The position numbers were made by a program, and so were the translations under genes. 30,585 nucleotides of DNA, from NCBI GenBank assembly GCA_902812455.1, contig CADDZH010000065.1:1-30585 (forward strand). The letters run 5' to 3'. The DNA is from Chloroflexota bacterium. Its GTDB lineage: Bacteria > Chloroflexota > Ktedonobacteria > Ktedonobacterales > Ktedonobacteraceae. Each line of letters starts with the position of its first letter. Within the stretch, counting starts at the first letter, position 1. Positions 1 to 7,338 of this stretch are shown here, in pieces. The notes below the pieces were generated by a model. The model made no database searches. It was not told the DNA's origin and saw nothing but the letters and a program-made list of their open reading frames with translations.

Positions 1-23
1 GGCGATGGTGTATCATTGCGCAT
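1..23 (-). CDS. 5' end of a leftward gene, cut by the window edge
   Basis: Reading leftward, an ATG at 23-21 is preceded seven bases upstream by a strong Shine-Dalgarno sequence (AAAGGAG, complement of 31-37). Seven codons are visible (MRNDTPS) before the window ends. The spacing is ideal, so a real gene start is likely, but nothing can be said about its product. Confidence 0.5.
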
Positions 24-138
24 AGAGAGACTCCTTTCAGTTCTCAAAAACCTGTGTCTGAAGGGAGTATCTCCTCTGCTTGCCTTTTTGGCAAGCCTTT
101 GTGTGATTTTTTTGGAGTCAATGGAGCAGCGGGGCAGC

Positions 139-164
139 GTGGGGTGGGCGCTTGCGCCGCCCTC
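139..164 (+). repeat. REP-like palindrome, left flank of the RAYT remnant
   Basis: Positions 146-164 are an exact 19-bp inverted copy of 723-741 on the other side of the transposase remnant. The core is itself palindromic (GGCGCTTGCGCC). Inverted REP pairs around a RAYT gene are the usual arrangement for this transposase class. Confidence 0.7.
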
Positions 165-197
165 GTCTCTCTAACCATCAAAATGAGGAGAAATCAC

Positions 198-680
198 GTG
201 AATCGCCAACGCTATGATCCTGCCATTCACCAGAGACAATCTTTGCGCCTGCCTACCTATGACTATTCCTCATCTGGAGCCTACTTCGTCACCATCTGCC
301 TGCATGAGCGCCAGCCGCTCCTTGAACATGCTGAACTCCGTGCCATACTAGAAGATAGCTGGCAGAGACTCCCGGAGCGCTTTCCTGGGATCACCCTGGA
401 TGAGTTCGTCATCATGCCTGATCACATCCACTTTATTGTGTGGCTAGCGCCTCACGCGCAAAGCCGTCCCACGTTGTCAAAGGTCGTGGGAACCTATAAA
501 TCCCTGACAGGCAGAGCTGCCCTCATGTATCTTTGAGAGGAAGGTCACACATGTGGTCATCAATTTTGGCAACGCAGTTTCTATGAACATATTATTCGCA
601 GCGAAGAGGAATTACAGGAGAAACGGCTGTATATCTCCAATAATCCCCTCAAGGAGCAACTCAAGCATATGAAGGGATAA
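198..680 (+). pseudogene. REP-associated tyrosine transposase (RAYT, IS200/IS605-like), broken by an in-frame stop
   Basis: The protein is a Y1 HUH transposase of the RAYT type, which nicks single-stranded REP DNA. Visible motifs are the N-terminal RLPTYDYSSSGAYFVTICLH block, the HUH metal site in MPDHIHFIVW, and VGTYKSLTGR, which carries the likely catalytic tyrosine. I chose GTG 198 because AGGAG (186-190) lies seven bases upstream. A TGA at 534-536 stops the frame, but the same frame continues to TAA at 678-680 with the expected family C-terminus (FWQRSFYEHIIRSEEEL and YISNNPLKEQ). One base change (CGA arginine to TGA is the simplest) would explain the break, so this looks like a recent nonsense mutation. 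Inverted REP copies flank it at 146-164 and 723-741. The family call is secure; complete loss of function is likely but not certain. Confidence 0.88.
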
Positions 681-722
681 TGTTCTAGAATGTCAGCCAA
701 GCTACAACCCGCCTGCCAGCTA

Positions 723-773
723 GAGGGCGGCGCAAGCGCCCCCACTCCGCTTCCCGTCTACTCCCGCCCCTAC
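723..773 (+). repeat. REP element, right flank of the RAYT remnant
   Basis: The element starts with the 19-bp inverted match to 146-164 and ends with CTCCCGCCCCTAC (761-773). A second copy at 23984-24034 shares 25 identical bases at the start and the same end block at exactly the same spacing (38 bases), so this is a defined element, not random GC-rich sequence. It is a likely substrate of the adjacent RAYT or its relatives. Confidence 0.75.
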
Positions 774-829
774 AGGAACGAATCATTTTCCACAGCGGAT
801 TGACAAAAACCTAGCCCTGTAAGCTTCCT

Positions 830-1339
830 CTATCCTGCACTACCTAGTCTCTCTTTCGGGGGAGACAAGCGTGTGAATACCCAGAAGCCTGCGTAAAACG
901 CCAGCAGCCACATGAGCAGATCTAATGGGGCGGCCAGCGGGCTATCAAACCGGGTATAGCTTGCCTGCGCCAGTAGCGTGCCACTGATATCAGCAGCAGC
1001 ATGAAACAGTGGTATGCCGATCAGTAAAAGCATCGCGAACCAGTGCCCGCGCCCATGCCAGAACCGCCAGATGAACATATAGCCAATACTGCCATATATC
1101 AGCAATGGCGAGATGTAGAATGGAATGGGTAGGTGCAAGATCAGCCCGTTCAGGGTATAATGCCACCAGTGGGCATAATAAGCGAGCAGATCAAAGAGCA
1201 TATTCATCACGCTCATCACCAGCCCGCCAACTAATGAAGCCCACAACACGGTTTTCGGCGGATGTAAGAAGAGCAACACGCCAAAATAGATAACAAGAAT
1301 AAATGGAATAACAAAGGCAACAAATGCTTCTATCTCCAT
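830..1339 (-). CDS. Small integral membrane protein of unknown function
   Basis: This 169-residue protein is mostly hydrophobic. About five membrane segments can be drawn (roughly 5-26, 30-55, 64-92, 98-120, 134-156), with tryptophan- and tyrosine-rich edges (YYAHWWHY) and a positively charged C-terminal tail (SPPKERLG). There is no signal peptide or enzyme motif that I recognise. The start ATG (1339-1337) has AAGGAG about 12 bases upstream, rather far but usable. It is transcribed divergently from nadE, with 127 bases between them that must hold both promoters. Function unknown. Confidence 0.75.
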   Translation of the reverse strand: MEIEAFVAFVIPFILVIYFGVLLFLHPPKTVLWASLVGGLVMSVMNMLFDLLAYYAHWWHYTLNGLILHLPIPFYISPLLIYGSIGYMFIWRFWHGRGHWFAMLLLIGIPLFHAAADISGTLLAQASYTRFDSPLAAPLDLLMWLLAFYAGFWVFTRLSPPKERLGSAG

Positions 1340-1466
1340 TGTGGGAACAGGCTCCTTATATGATACGCGATATGATATGCCAAACGAGTTTTGTCGTGTT
1401 TGTCATCGTCAAGTAGCGTAATGTGTTTCGACAGATTCGTCAAGAGCAGAAAGAGAAAGACATTCT

Positions 1467-3239
1467 ATGGCCGTTCTACCGTTTCGTATCGCTCTCGCTC
1501 AAATCAACACGACCGTGGGCGACCTGGCAGGTAACGCCAGCAAGATTCTCGCATCGATGCAGCAGGCGCATAGTGCAGGAGCAGATATTATTTGCACACC
1601 TGAGCTAGCGCTAACCGGCTACCCTCCCGAAGACCTGCTGCTCAAGCCGGGCTTTGTCGCCGATAACCTCTGCAAGCTGAACGAGCTGGTTGCTGAGAGC
1701 GCTCGCATGCCTGAGCTGACTGCTGTGATCGGCTTTGTCGATCGCGATCAGCAGGATATCTATAACGCGGCAGCCATCATCAATAATGGGAAGCTGGTTG
1801 GCGTCTACCATAAACATTACCTGCCCAACTACGGCGTATTCGATGAGTATCGCTATTTTGCGCCAGGCCAGAAAGCCCCTGTCTTCCTGCTCAAAGGGGT
1901 GCATGTTGGCGTCAACATCTGTGAAGACATCTGGTATCCTGGCGGGCCGCTGCCTATGCAGGCGCATGCCGGAGCCGAAGTAATCCTCAACATCAACGGC
2001 TCCCCCTACCATGAACGCAAAGAAATCTTCCGCGAAGAGATGATCGCGACTCGCGCTGCCGACAACAGCGTGATTGTTGCTTATCTCAACATGGTTGGCG
2101 GCCAGGATGAACTCGTCTTTGACGGCGGCAGCATGGTCTTCAATGAGCAGGGCACACTCATTGCGCGTGCCAAACAGTTTGAAGAAGATATGCTCATCGT
2201 CGATCTGGATACCTCCTCCGTCTTCCGCTCGCGCCTTCACGATACTCGCCACCGCCAGGAGCGCCTGCTTGTCTCTCCAGACAAAGCCCCCACCATCAAT
2301 ATCGACGCAAAGCCATACCCACCAGAAGTAGCAAATAAATATAGTCTCCTTGGCGCTCCCCAGCGCATCGAGCCTAAAATGGAGCCTTTGCAAGAAATCT
2401 ACTCTGCCCTTGTTCTGGGAACGCGAGATTACGTTCATAAAACCGGCTTCAAAAAAGCTATTGTCGGCCTATCTGGCGGCATCGACTCCTCGCTGACCGC
2501 CGTTATTGCCGTCGATGCGCTCGGTGCAGAGAATGTGCTTGGCATCTCCATGCCTTCAGGCTACTCCTCAGAGGGTAGCAAGACCGACGCCCAGCAACTG
2601 GCCGAAAATCTTGGCATCCAGTTCATGACCATCCCCATCGAGGAAACATTCCGCACCTCGCTCAAGATGCTGCGACCGGCTCTTGGCGAGGGCGATCTGG
2701 GGCTGGCCGCCGAAAATCTGCAGGCGCGCATTCGCGGCAATATCCTGATGGCCGTCTCCAATAAACTCGGCCCCATCGTACTCACGACCGGCAACAAATC
2801 AGAGATGGCTACCGGCTATAGCACGCTCTATGGCGATATGGCCGGCGGCTTCGCCGTCTTGAAAGATGTATTGAAGACGCTCGTCTATAAGCTTAGCATC
2901 TACCGCAACAGCACCGGAGATAAACCGGTCATTCCGCAATCGGTCATTGAGAAGGCACCCTCCGCTGAACTCCGTCCCGGCCAAAGAGATGTCGATTCCC
3001 TTCCGCCATATGAAGTCCTCGATCCTATTCTCAAAGCCTATGTCGAGGACGACCGCACATGCGCCGAAATGCTGGCCATGGGCTTTGATCAAGCCATTGT
3101 GGAGCGCGTCATGCATCTGGTGGATATCAGCGAATATAAACGCCGGCAGGCCCCTCCTGGTGTCAAGATCACACCTCGTGCGTTTGGTCGCGACCGGCGG
3201 CTACCCATTACCAACCGCTACAGGGAAGTATGCTCGTGA
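1467..3239 (+). CDS. nadE: Glutamine-dependent NAD+ synthetase
   Basis: The enzyme makes NAD+ from deamido-NAD+, ATP and glutamine, the last step of NAD synthesis, in the cytoplasm. It is the two-domain type (590 residues). The N-terminal nitrilase-like glutaminase domain (about 5-265) shows the Glu-Lys-Cys triad: E46 in TPELALTGYPPEDLL, K116 in YHKHYLPNYGVFDEYRYF and C152 in VNICEDIWYPGG. The C-terminal synthetase domain has the ATP pyrophosphatase P-loop SGGIDSS (336-342) and the TGNKSEMATGYSTLYGDMAG block. ATG 1467 starts exactly where family members begin; the upstream purine-rich AGAAAGAGAAAGA is a weak ribosome site. The gene is full length and appears intact. It stands alone, with 458 bases before glmS. 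A long open frame on the opposite strand here is a codon-bias shadow. Confidence 0.97.
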   Translation: MAVLPFRIALAQINTTVGDLAGNASKILASMQQAHSAGADIICTPELALTGYPPEDLLLKPGFVADNLCKLNELVAESARMPELTAVIGFVDRDQQDIYNAAAIINNGKLVGVYHKHYLPNYGVFDEYRYFAPGQKAPVFLLKGVHVGVNICEDIWYPGGPLPMQAHAGAEVILNINGSPYHERKEIFREEMIATRAADNSVIVAYLNMVGGQDELVFDGGSMVFNEQGTLIARAKQFEEDMLIVDLDTSSVFRSRLHDTRHRQERLLVSPDKAPTINIDAKPYPPEVANKYSLLGAPQRIEPKMEPLQEIYSALVLGTRDYVHKTGFKKAIVGLSGGIDSSLTAVIAVDALGAENVLGISMPSGYSSEGSKTDAQQLAENLGIQFMTIPIEETFRTSLKMLRPALGEGDLGLAAENLQARIRGNILMAVSNKLGPIVLTTGNKSEMATGYSTLYGDMAGGFAVLKDVLKTLVYKLSIYRNSTGDKPVIPQSVIEKAPSAELRPGQRDVDSLPPYEVLDPILKAYVEDDRTCAEMLAMGFDQAIVERVMHLVDISEYKRRQAPPGVKITPRAFGRDRRLPITNRYREVCS

Positions 3240-3312
3240 GTGTTCCCCGGCCATTACAGGTAGAGCCTAATGATTTTTTCCCTGCGAATCGGGCAATAGC
3301 GTGGAGAGAGGG

Positions 3313-3370
3313 GCGCGAGGGCAAGCGCAAGGCCCCACACCACAACGCCGCCACCCCTTGCCCCTACGGG
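3313..3370 (+). repeat. Diverged REP-like element
   Basis: The stretch resembles the REP elements at 723-773 and 23984-24034: a GGCAAGCGCAAGGCCCCAC block, a spacer and a terminal TTGCCCCTACGGG block. Similarity is partial and judged by eye. It lies in the nadE-glmS gap, upstream of the predicted ribozyme. Confidence 0.45.
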
Positions 3371-3473
3371 TACGAGGCGAGCCTCCTAAAAAACCTACCT
3401 TTGTTCCCCTTTGGGGAGGAAAATCGTTTGTAGTAATGTAGTATTCTACAGGAGGAATGTTGTCGCGGCTAGT

Positions 3474-3620
3474 AGCGCATGGGCCGGGCTAGAGGAGGAA
3501 GCCACGGTTGACGAGGTGGAGGCTGTTCGGATCAGTCAGCGGGGAGCCTCCAGGGCATGTCACTTCCCTGAGAAGATAGCGGACAAAACCAGCCGGCAAC
3601 GGCTGGGACAATACGCTACC
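3474..3620 (+). ncRNA. glmS ribozyme: Predicted glmS ribozyme (glucosamine-6-phosphate-activated self-cleaving RNA)
   Basis: The stretch just upstream of glmS fits the glmS ribozyme layout piece by piece. The expected cleavage dinucleotide is A3474/G3475 in TAGTAGCGC. P2 can form between GGCCGGGCU (3482-3490) and AGCCACGGUU with one bulged A. It is followed by the hallmark GTTGACGAGG (3507-3516). Next, GGAGGCT pairs with AGCCTCC around a loop ending in TCAGCGGGG, close to the conserved UCGGCGGAUG of Bacillus. AGGG/CCCT then forms the next helix. Finally TAGCG (3577-3581) pairs with CGCTA (3614-3618), enclosing a perfect 7-bp hairpin CCAGCCG-GCAA-CGGCTGG (3589-3606), matching P4/P4.1. In this class, glucosamine-6-phosphate acts as cofactor for cleavage and so lowers glmS expression. 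The match was made from memory of the consensus and not by a covariance search. Confidence 0.8.
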
Positions 3621-3630
3621 GGTGACATAG

Positions 3631-3650
3631 GGGCACAATTCATTGTGCCC
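3631..3650. repeat. Perfect 9+2+9 palindrome between ribozyme and glmS start
   Basis: GGGCACAAT and ATTGTGCCC form perfect arms around a 2-base centre. The same 9+2+9 architecture, with different but compensated arm bases, recurs at 24483-24502, and related copies lie inside several pur genes. Here it sits in the short spacer between the ribozyme 3' end and the glmS ribosome site, so it would be part of the downstream mRNA after cleavage. Confidence 0.75.
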
Positions 3651-3697
3651 ACATACCGGAAAATTGTGGTAACAACAGAAGAAAGGATACCCGACCC

Positions 3698-5569
3698 ATG
3701 TGTGGTATCATTGGCTACGTCGGTTCGCGAGGAACCGATGTTACCTCCATATTGCTTGAAAGTCTCGGTAAACTTGAATATCGCGGCTATGACTCCGCCG
3801 GTATAGCCGTTCTGACCTCGAACGGTTCGCTCGAACTGCGCCGCCAGGCGGGCAAGATTGCCAACCTCGTCGCCACCATCGAGCAGGATGCCCATCCTGA
3901 GGATGGCACGCTCGGCATCGGCCACACGCGCTGGGCCACGCATGGCCGCCCCAGCGACAGCAATGCCCATCCTCACCCCGATTGCACCGGCGAGATCACC
4001 GTTGTTCACAACGGCATCATCGAGAACTACGCCGAACTGCGCCAGGAGTTGATCGAGGAAGGACACACTTTCCGCTCCGAAACAGATACCGAAGTGCTCT
4101 CCCACCTGATCGAGCGCTCCTACTTTGGCCAGGCACGGCACGACCTGGAGCAAGCGATACGCCTGGCCTTACAGGACGTGATCGGCTCGTATGCCATTGC
4201 TGTCGTCAGCAAAGAGCATCCCGATCTGCTGGCTGGCGCCCGTCTCGGCGGTGGCCCGCTCATCGTTGGCCTGGGGGAGCACGAGCAATTCCTGGCTTCG
4301 GATATTCCCGCCATTCTCAAGCGCACACGCCGCGTGCTCGTCCTCGACGAAGGCGAGATCGTTACCTTGCGGCCCGATGCTGTCTCCATCACCAAACTCG
4401 ATGGCACGCCCGTGCAGCGCGACCCACTCACCATCGAATGGGATGCCAAGGCAGCAGAAAAAGGCGGCTACCCGCACTTCGCCCTCAAAGAGATCTACGA
4501 GCAGCCAGAGGCCCTGCGCCGTGCTCTGCTTGGCCGCGTGCGTGATGGACAGCTTCACCTGGTCGAGTTAGAGCAAATGCAGCAGGCAGGGCTGCTCAAC
4601 CACATCCAGCGCATCGTGATCGTCGCCTGTGGCACGTCGTATCATGCCGGGCTGATCGCGAAGTACGCCATCGAGCAGTGGGCGCGTATCCCGGTGGAAA
4701 CGATTACCGCTGCCGAGTTCCGCTACTGCGATCCGATCGTCGGCCCCGATACGCTCTGCATCGCCGTCACCCAGTCCGGTGAGACGGCAGACACGCTCGT
4801 TGGTATCCGCCAGGCGCGAGAACGCGGCGCACCCGTAATCGCCATCACCAATGTCGTGGCCAGCGCCATTACGCGCCTCTCGGATGCCGTGTTGTACCTG
4901 CAAGCCGGGCCGGAGATCTGCGTCGTCGCCACAAAAACCTTTGTCAGCTCGGTCACCGTGCTCTACCTGCTCGGTCTATGGCTGGCCCAGCAGCGCGGAA
5001 AGCTCACGCCAGAGGAGATCAAAGAGTTGCTCGCCGTCCTGGAGCGCATCCCAGACCAGGCGCAGCAGGTACTGGATCGCGCGTCCAGCCCTGACGATGT
5101 GATCGCGCCGCTAGCAAAGCGCATGTCGCGCTGCAGCAGCATGATGTTCATTGGACGCGGCGCCGGCTATCCCACGGCCCTGGAAGGAGCGCTCAAACTC
5201 AAGGAAATCTCCTACATCCACGCCGAGGGCTTCCCTGCCGGCGAACTCAAGCACGGCTCCATCGCCCTGCTCGACCCGGACACGCCCCTGGTCGCCGTCG
5301 CCACAGCCTCGCACGTCTACGAGAAAATCACCAGCAACATCCAGGAGGTGCGCGCCCGCGACGCTCGCATCATCGTCGTCGCCACCGAAGGAGATGAGGC
5401 CATCAAGCAGCACGCCGACGACATCCTCTACGTCCCCCACACGCTGGAAGTCTTCAGCCCCCTACTGGCCATCATCCCCTTGCAGCTCTTCGCCTACCAT
5501 GCGGCAGTTGCTAGAGGGTGTAATGTGGATCAGCCGAGGAATCTGGCGAAGTCGGTGACGGTGGAGTAG
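3698..5569 (+). CDS. glmS: Glutamine--fructose-6-phosphate aminotransferase (glucosamine-6-phosphate synthase)
   Basis: The enzyme converts fructose-6-phosphate and glutamine to glucosamine-6-phosphate, the entry step to cell-wall amino sugars (UDP-GlcNAc). The N-terminal Ntn glutaminase domain begins MCGIIGYVG, with Cys2 as the nucleophile, so the start is fixed. It continues with GKLEYRGYDSAGIAV and GIGHTRWATHG. Two SIS sugar-isomerase domains follow (CGTSYHAGLIAKYAIEQWAR; SQSGETADTL-like VTQSGETADT; GRGAGYPTALEGALKLKEIS), and the C-terminus is the family-typical DQPRNLAKSVTVE. At 623 residues it is slightly longer than the usual 600-610. AGAAAGG lies about 11 bases before the ATG. Expression is probably controlled by the predicted ribozyme at 3474-3620. 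Confidence 0.98.
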   Translation: MCGIIGYVGSRGTDVTSILLESLGKLEYRGYDSAGIAVLTSNGSLELRRQAGKIANLVATIEQDAHPEDGTLGIGHTRWATHGRPSDSNAHPHPDCTGEITVVHNGIIENYAELRQELIEEGHTFRSETDTEVLSHLIERSYFGQARHDLEQAIRLALQDVIGSYAIAVVSKEHPDLLAGARLGGGPLIVGLGEHEQFLASDIPAILKRTRRVLVLDEGEIVTLRPDAVSITKLDGTPVQRDPLTIEWDAKAAEKGGYPHFALKEIYEQPEALRRALLGRVRDGQLHLVELEQMQQAGLLNHIQRIVIVACGTSYHAGLIAKYAIEQWARIPVETITAAEFRYCDPIVGPDTLCIAVTQSGETADTLVGIRQARERGAPVIAITNVVASAITRLSDAVLYLQAGPEICVVATKTFVSSVTVLYLLGLWLAQQRGKLTPEEIKELLAVLERIPDQAQQVLDRASSPDDVIAPLAKRMSRCSSMMFIGRGAGYPTALEGALKLKEISYIHAEGFPAGELKHGSIALLDPDTPLVAVATASHVYEKITSNIQEVRARDARIIVVATEGDEAIKQHADDILYVPHTLEVFSPLLAIIPLQLFAYHAAVARGCNVDQPRNLAKSVTVE

Positions 5570-5667
5570 AAGTGTGCTTGAAAGGTAAATGGTTGGAAGC
5601 ATAAAATAAAGCCTTAGGCAAGGTTCGACTGAACGTGACAGGTCCTCATCAACAGAGAGGTCCGAAC

Positions 5668-5738
5668 TTGTCATGCTGAGCGAAGCGAAGCATCCGATGC
5701 CCCTCGACGGAGATCCTTCGCTTCGCTCAGGATGACAA
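5668..5738. repeat. Long hairpin of the GTCATCCTGAGCGAAGCG family
   Basis: Arms 5668-5694 and 5712-5738 are 27 bases each and inverted with only two mismatches, around a 17-base loop. The same core recurs at 22900-22972 (as a pair) and 18424-18453 (one arm). It occupies most of the glmS-UPF0158 gap and may act as a terminator-like structure, although no T-run follows. Confidence 0.75.
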
Positions 5739-5813
5739 CACGTTACCGGTCTTGCTTGGTAATCTTCATAAAACAAAGTTTTACACCGAACAGCAACCGG
5801 CCTTCGAAGTTTA

Positions 5814-6059
5814 TCAGAGAATGCTCTCGAGCCACGCTTCTACAGCAGCTTTGAGTCGCTTGTCCTTATACTCATACCATGCTTGCCGCCATTGATCATC
5901 GACACGATGGAGCGTATCTTTAAAGCGGCGAAATGCGCCTTTGCCGTCTAATGCGATGGATAATTTTTCGGCGGCATTTTCGTCGGCTGGAGCGACCACT
6001 TCGTCCACGAAATCGACCATCCACTGGTAGGCTTCATGGGAGGGGATACGCTCAACGCC
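5814..6059 (-). pseudogene. C-terminal remnant of a UPF0158-family protein
   Basis: The leftward frame gives a typical UPF0158 C-terminal half: ERIPSHEAYQWMVDF, then an acidic helix, KLSIALDGKGAFRRFKDTL and a final KAAVEAWLES. UPF0158 proteins are uncharacterised and roughly twice this length. Going upstream the frame meets a TAA directly before GVERIP, beside the toxin-antitoxin palindrome, so the N-terminal part is missing. An internal ATG at 6020-6018 could start a 68-residue product. The segment 5935-6059 is repeated at 7339-7463, which suggests that the gene was disrupted by a rearrangement bringing in the toxin-antitoxin genes. The family call rests on GKGAFRRFKD and the surrounding pattern. 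Confidence 0.7.
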
Positions 6060-6065
6060 TTAAGC

Positions 6066-6097
6066 TTGACATGTTGTACCATATATGGTACAACATG
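6066..6097 (+). promoter_or_regulatory. Toxin-antitoxin promoter with a 28-bp perfect palindromic operator
   Basis: TTGACA (6066-6071) is a consensus -35 box. Seventeen bases later, TACAAC (6089-6094) is a 4-of-6 match to a -10 box. The bases 6070-6097 form a perfect 28-bp palindrome centred on CCATATATGG, which covers the whole spacer and the -10 box. The predicted transcription start falls at about 6101, on the ATG of the toxin gene. A dimeric antitoxin bound here would block RNA polymerase, the usual autoregulation of such operons. Confidence 0.7.
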
Positions 6098-6100
6098 TGC

Positions 6101-6463
6101 ATGAATGACTCGCTGAAAATTCTCCCAGCCAGGTTCTTCAAAACTGCTTCTGGTACTGAACCAGTGAGGGAGTGGCTAAAAGGCCTGGACAAGGAGGATA
6201 GTCGAATTATCGGCGGGGATATCAGAACAGTAGAATATGGTTGGCCCGTTGGTATGCCCGTGTGCCGCCCCATAAAAGGATATAAAGACCTTTGGGAGGT
6301 CCGCAGCCATATTTCCGATGGGAGAATTGCACGAGTGATTTTTCATATTAGCGGCGGTGAAATGATTTTGCTGCACGGGTTCATCAAAAAGACCCAGCAG
6401 ACTCCACGACAAGACTTAGAGTTAGCAGATCGGCGCAGAAGGGAGTATGAAAGCTATGCCTGA
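6101..6463 (+). CDS. RelE/HigB-type toxin (phage Gp49-like family) of a type II toxin-antitoxin pair
   Basis: The 120-residue product has the order of the Gp49-like/HigB mRNA-interferase family: EPVREWLKGLDKEDSRIIGGDI, then VGMPVCRPIKGYKDLWEVRSHI, then RIARVIFHISGGEMILLHGFIKKTQQTP, ending in a charged helix. Family members usually cut mRNA on the ribosome when not held by the antitoxin. ATG 6101 is chosen because the predicted transcription start coincides with it and no ribosome site is visible, so the message may be leaderless; ATG 6095 is two codons upstream, inside the palindrome. The gene overlaps the antitoxin gene that follows, and the toxin-first order is typical of higBA-like modules. 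Confidence 0.85.
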   Translation: MNDSLKILPARFFKTASGTEPVREWLKGLDKEDSRIIGGDIRTVEYGWPVGMPVCRPIKGYKDLWEVRSHISDGRIARVIFHISGGEMILLHGFIKKTQQTPRQDLELADRRRREYESYA

Positions 6464-6740
6464 AAATCCCAATAGAGGCTCCTCATTTGAGGACTTCCTG
6501 AAAGAGGAAGGCATCCTTGAAGCCTCTACCACTACCGCAGTGAAAAGGGTGCTGGCGTGGCAGATCGCGGAAGCGATGCGCACCCAGCATCTCACCAAGT
6601 CGGCTATGGCTGCCCGTATGCACACCAGCAGATCACAACTTGAAAGACTCCTCGACCCAGAAAAGACAGGAGTATCACTCGAAACGATACAACGTGCCGC
6701 TGCTGTCGTAGGCCGAAAGTTACGGGTTGAGCTGGTTTAA
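6447..6740 (+). CDS. HTH antitoxin partner of the RelE/HigB-type toxin
   Basis: The 97-residue protein has a helix-turn-helix in its C-terminal half (LAWQIAEAMRTQHLTKSAMAARMHTSRSQLERLLDPE, about 37-71) followed by a short beta segment (AAVVGRKLRVELV), the layout of XRE/HigA-like antitoxins. It starts inside the toxin gene. The first ATG is 6447, but AGAAGGGAG (6437-6445) is better spaced for ATG 6456, so the protein may be three residues shorter. It probably binds the palindrome at 6070-6097 together with the toxin. Confidence 0.85.
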   Translation: MKAMPENPNRGSSFEDFLKEEGILEASTTTAVKRVLAWQIAEAMRTQHLTKSAMAARMHTSRSQLERLLDPEKTGVSLETIQRAAAVVGRKLRVELV

Positions 6741-6889
6741 GCTGTAAATCATTGAATCCCTTAAGACCTCTGCACCTGTTTGGTTATGCTCCTGGCAATT
6801 TCGTGGGAACTTGCTACAGCTTCTTCAATGCGCTGGAAAGGGTATAGCAAGCGAACGCCAACCAGAGTCCTAATTACTCCCGTTGCCTG

Positions 6890-6994
6890 ATGGACTTGCT
6901 CGTCATTGTTGTCAAGAAACAGCAGAAAGTCGATATAGGGGAGCTAGAACGAGCTCATTCTTATAAAAAAGATTGGGAGCAGCGGCAGTCATGA
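6890..6994 (+). pseudogene. C-terminal remnant of a second RelE/HigB-type toxin
   Basis: A short frame reads into VIVVKKQQKVDIGELERAHS and a charged tail ending RQS, which lines up with the C-terminus of the intact toxin at 6101-6463 (FIKKTQQTP, then the ELA helix and its charged tail). Its stop overlaps the next gene's start (ATGA, 6991-6994), as in an intact toxin-antitoxin operon. No matching toxin N-terminus is found upstream in this frame, so the gene appears 5'-truncated or frameshifted. A 34-residue peptide from ATG 6890 remains possible. The call rests on weak similarity plus context. Confidence 0.45.
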
Positions 6995-7326
6995 GTGAAA
7001 CCAGCAAGCCTTACAATGAGATTGACGACTACATAGCTACTTTCTCCGATGAGGAGCGTCAAGAATATGCTGCTGCGGAAACGGCCCTGGATCTGGCGAG
7101 CATCTTGTATCGCATCCGGCAGGAACGAGGGCTGACACAGCGTCAGGCCGCAGAACGAGCCGCTTTACAACAGCAAGCAGTCAGTCGCCTGGAGAAAGCC
7201 ACTGCGAATGTGCAGTTAGGGACGCTACAACGCTATCTCGGCGCTCTAGGGTATCATATCGAGATCACTGTGATAGACAATCGTACTGGCAATGTTGCAG
7301 GAAAGACTTCGCTCTCTCATGTATAA
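6991..7326 (+). CDS. XRE-family HTH protein, likely orphaned HigA-type antitoxin
   Basis: From ATG 6991 the product is 111 residues. An acidic N-terminus (YNEIDDYIATFSDEERQEYA) precedes a clear XRE helix-turn-helix (LASILYRIRQERGLTQRQAA followed by LQQQAVSRLE) and a C-terminal strand (ALGYHIEITVID). This layout is common in HigA-like antitoxins. A TTG at 6973 is an alternative start, but GGGAG sits about 11 bases before ATG 6991, and the ATG overlaps the stop of the toxin remnant. With its toxin degraded, it may persist as a free repressor or anti-addiction gene. It ends 12 bases before the duplicated UPF0158 segment. Confidence 0.8.
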   Translation: MSETSKPYNEIDDYIATFSDEERQEYAAAETALDLASILYRIRQERGLTQRQAAERAALQQQAVSRLEKATANVQLGTLQRYLGALGYHIEITVIDNRTGNVAGKTSLSHV

Positions 7327-7338
7327 GCGCAACTAGGA

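Noticed and set aside
1611..2438. A 275-codon open frame antisense to nadE
   Set aside because: It mirrors the nadE codons, has no ribosome site or family resemblance, and nadE is certain. Similar antisense frames over glmS, P450, the cyclase protein and the pur genes were rejected for the same reason.
6761..6957. A leftward frame of about 58 codons with protein-like composition (ending QRIEEAVASSHEIARSITKQ and VQRS)
   Set aside because: It is bounded by a stop right upstream, has no start or ribosome site, and overlaps the toxin remnant. It could be a fragment of another gene, but I cannot support it.
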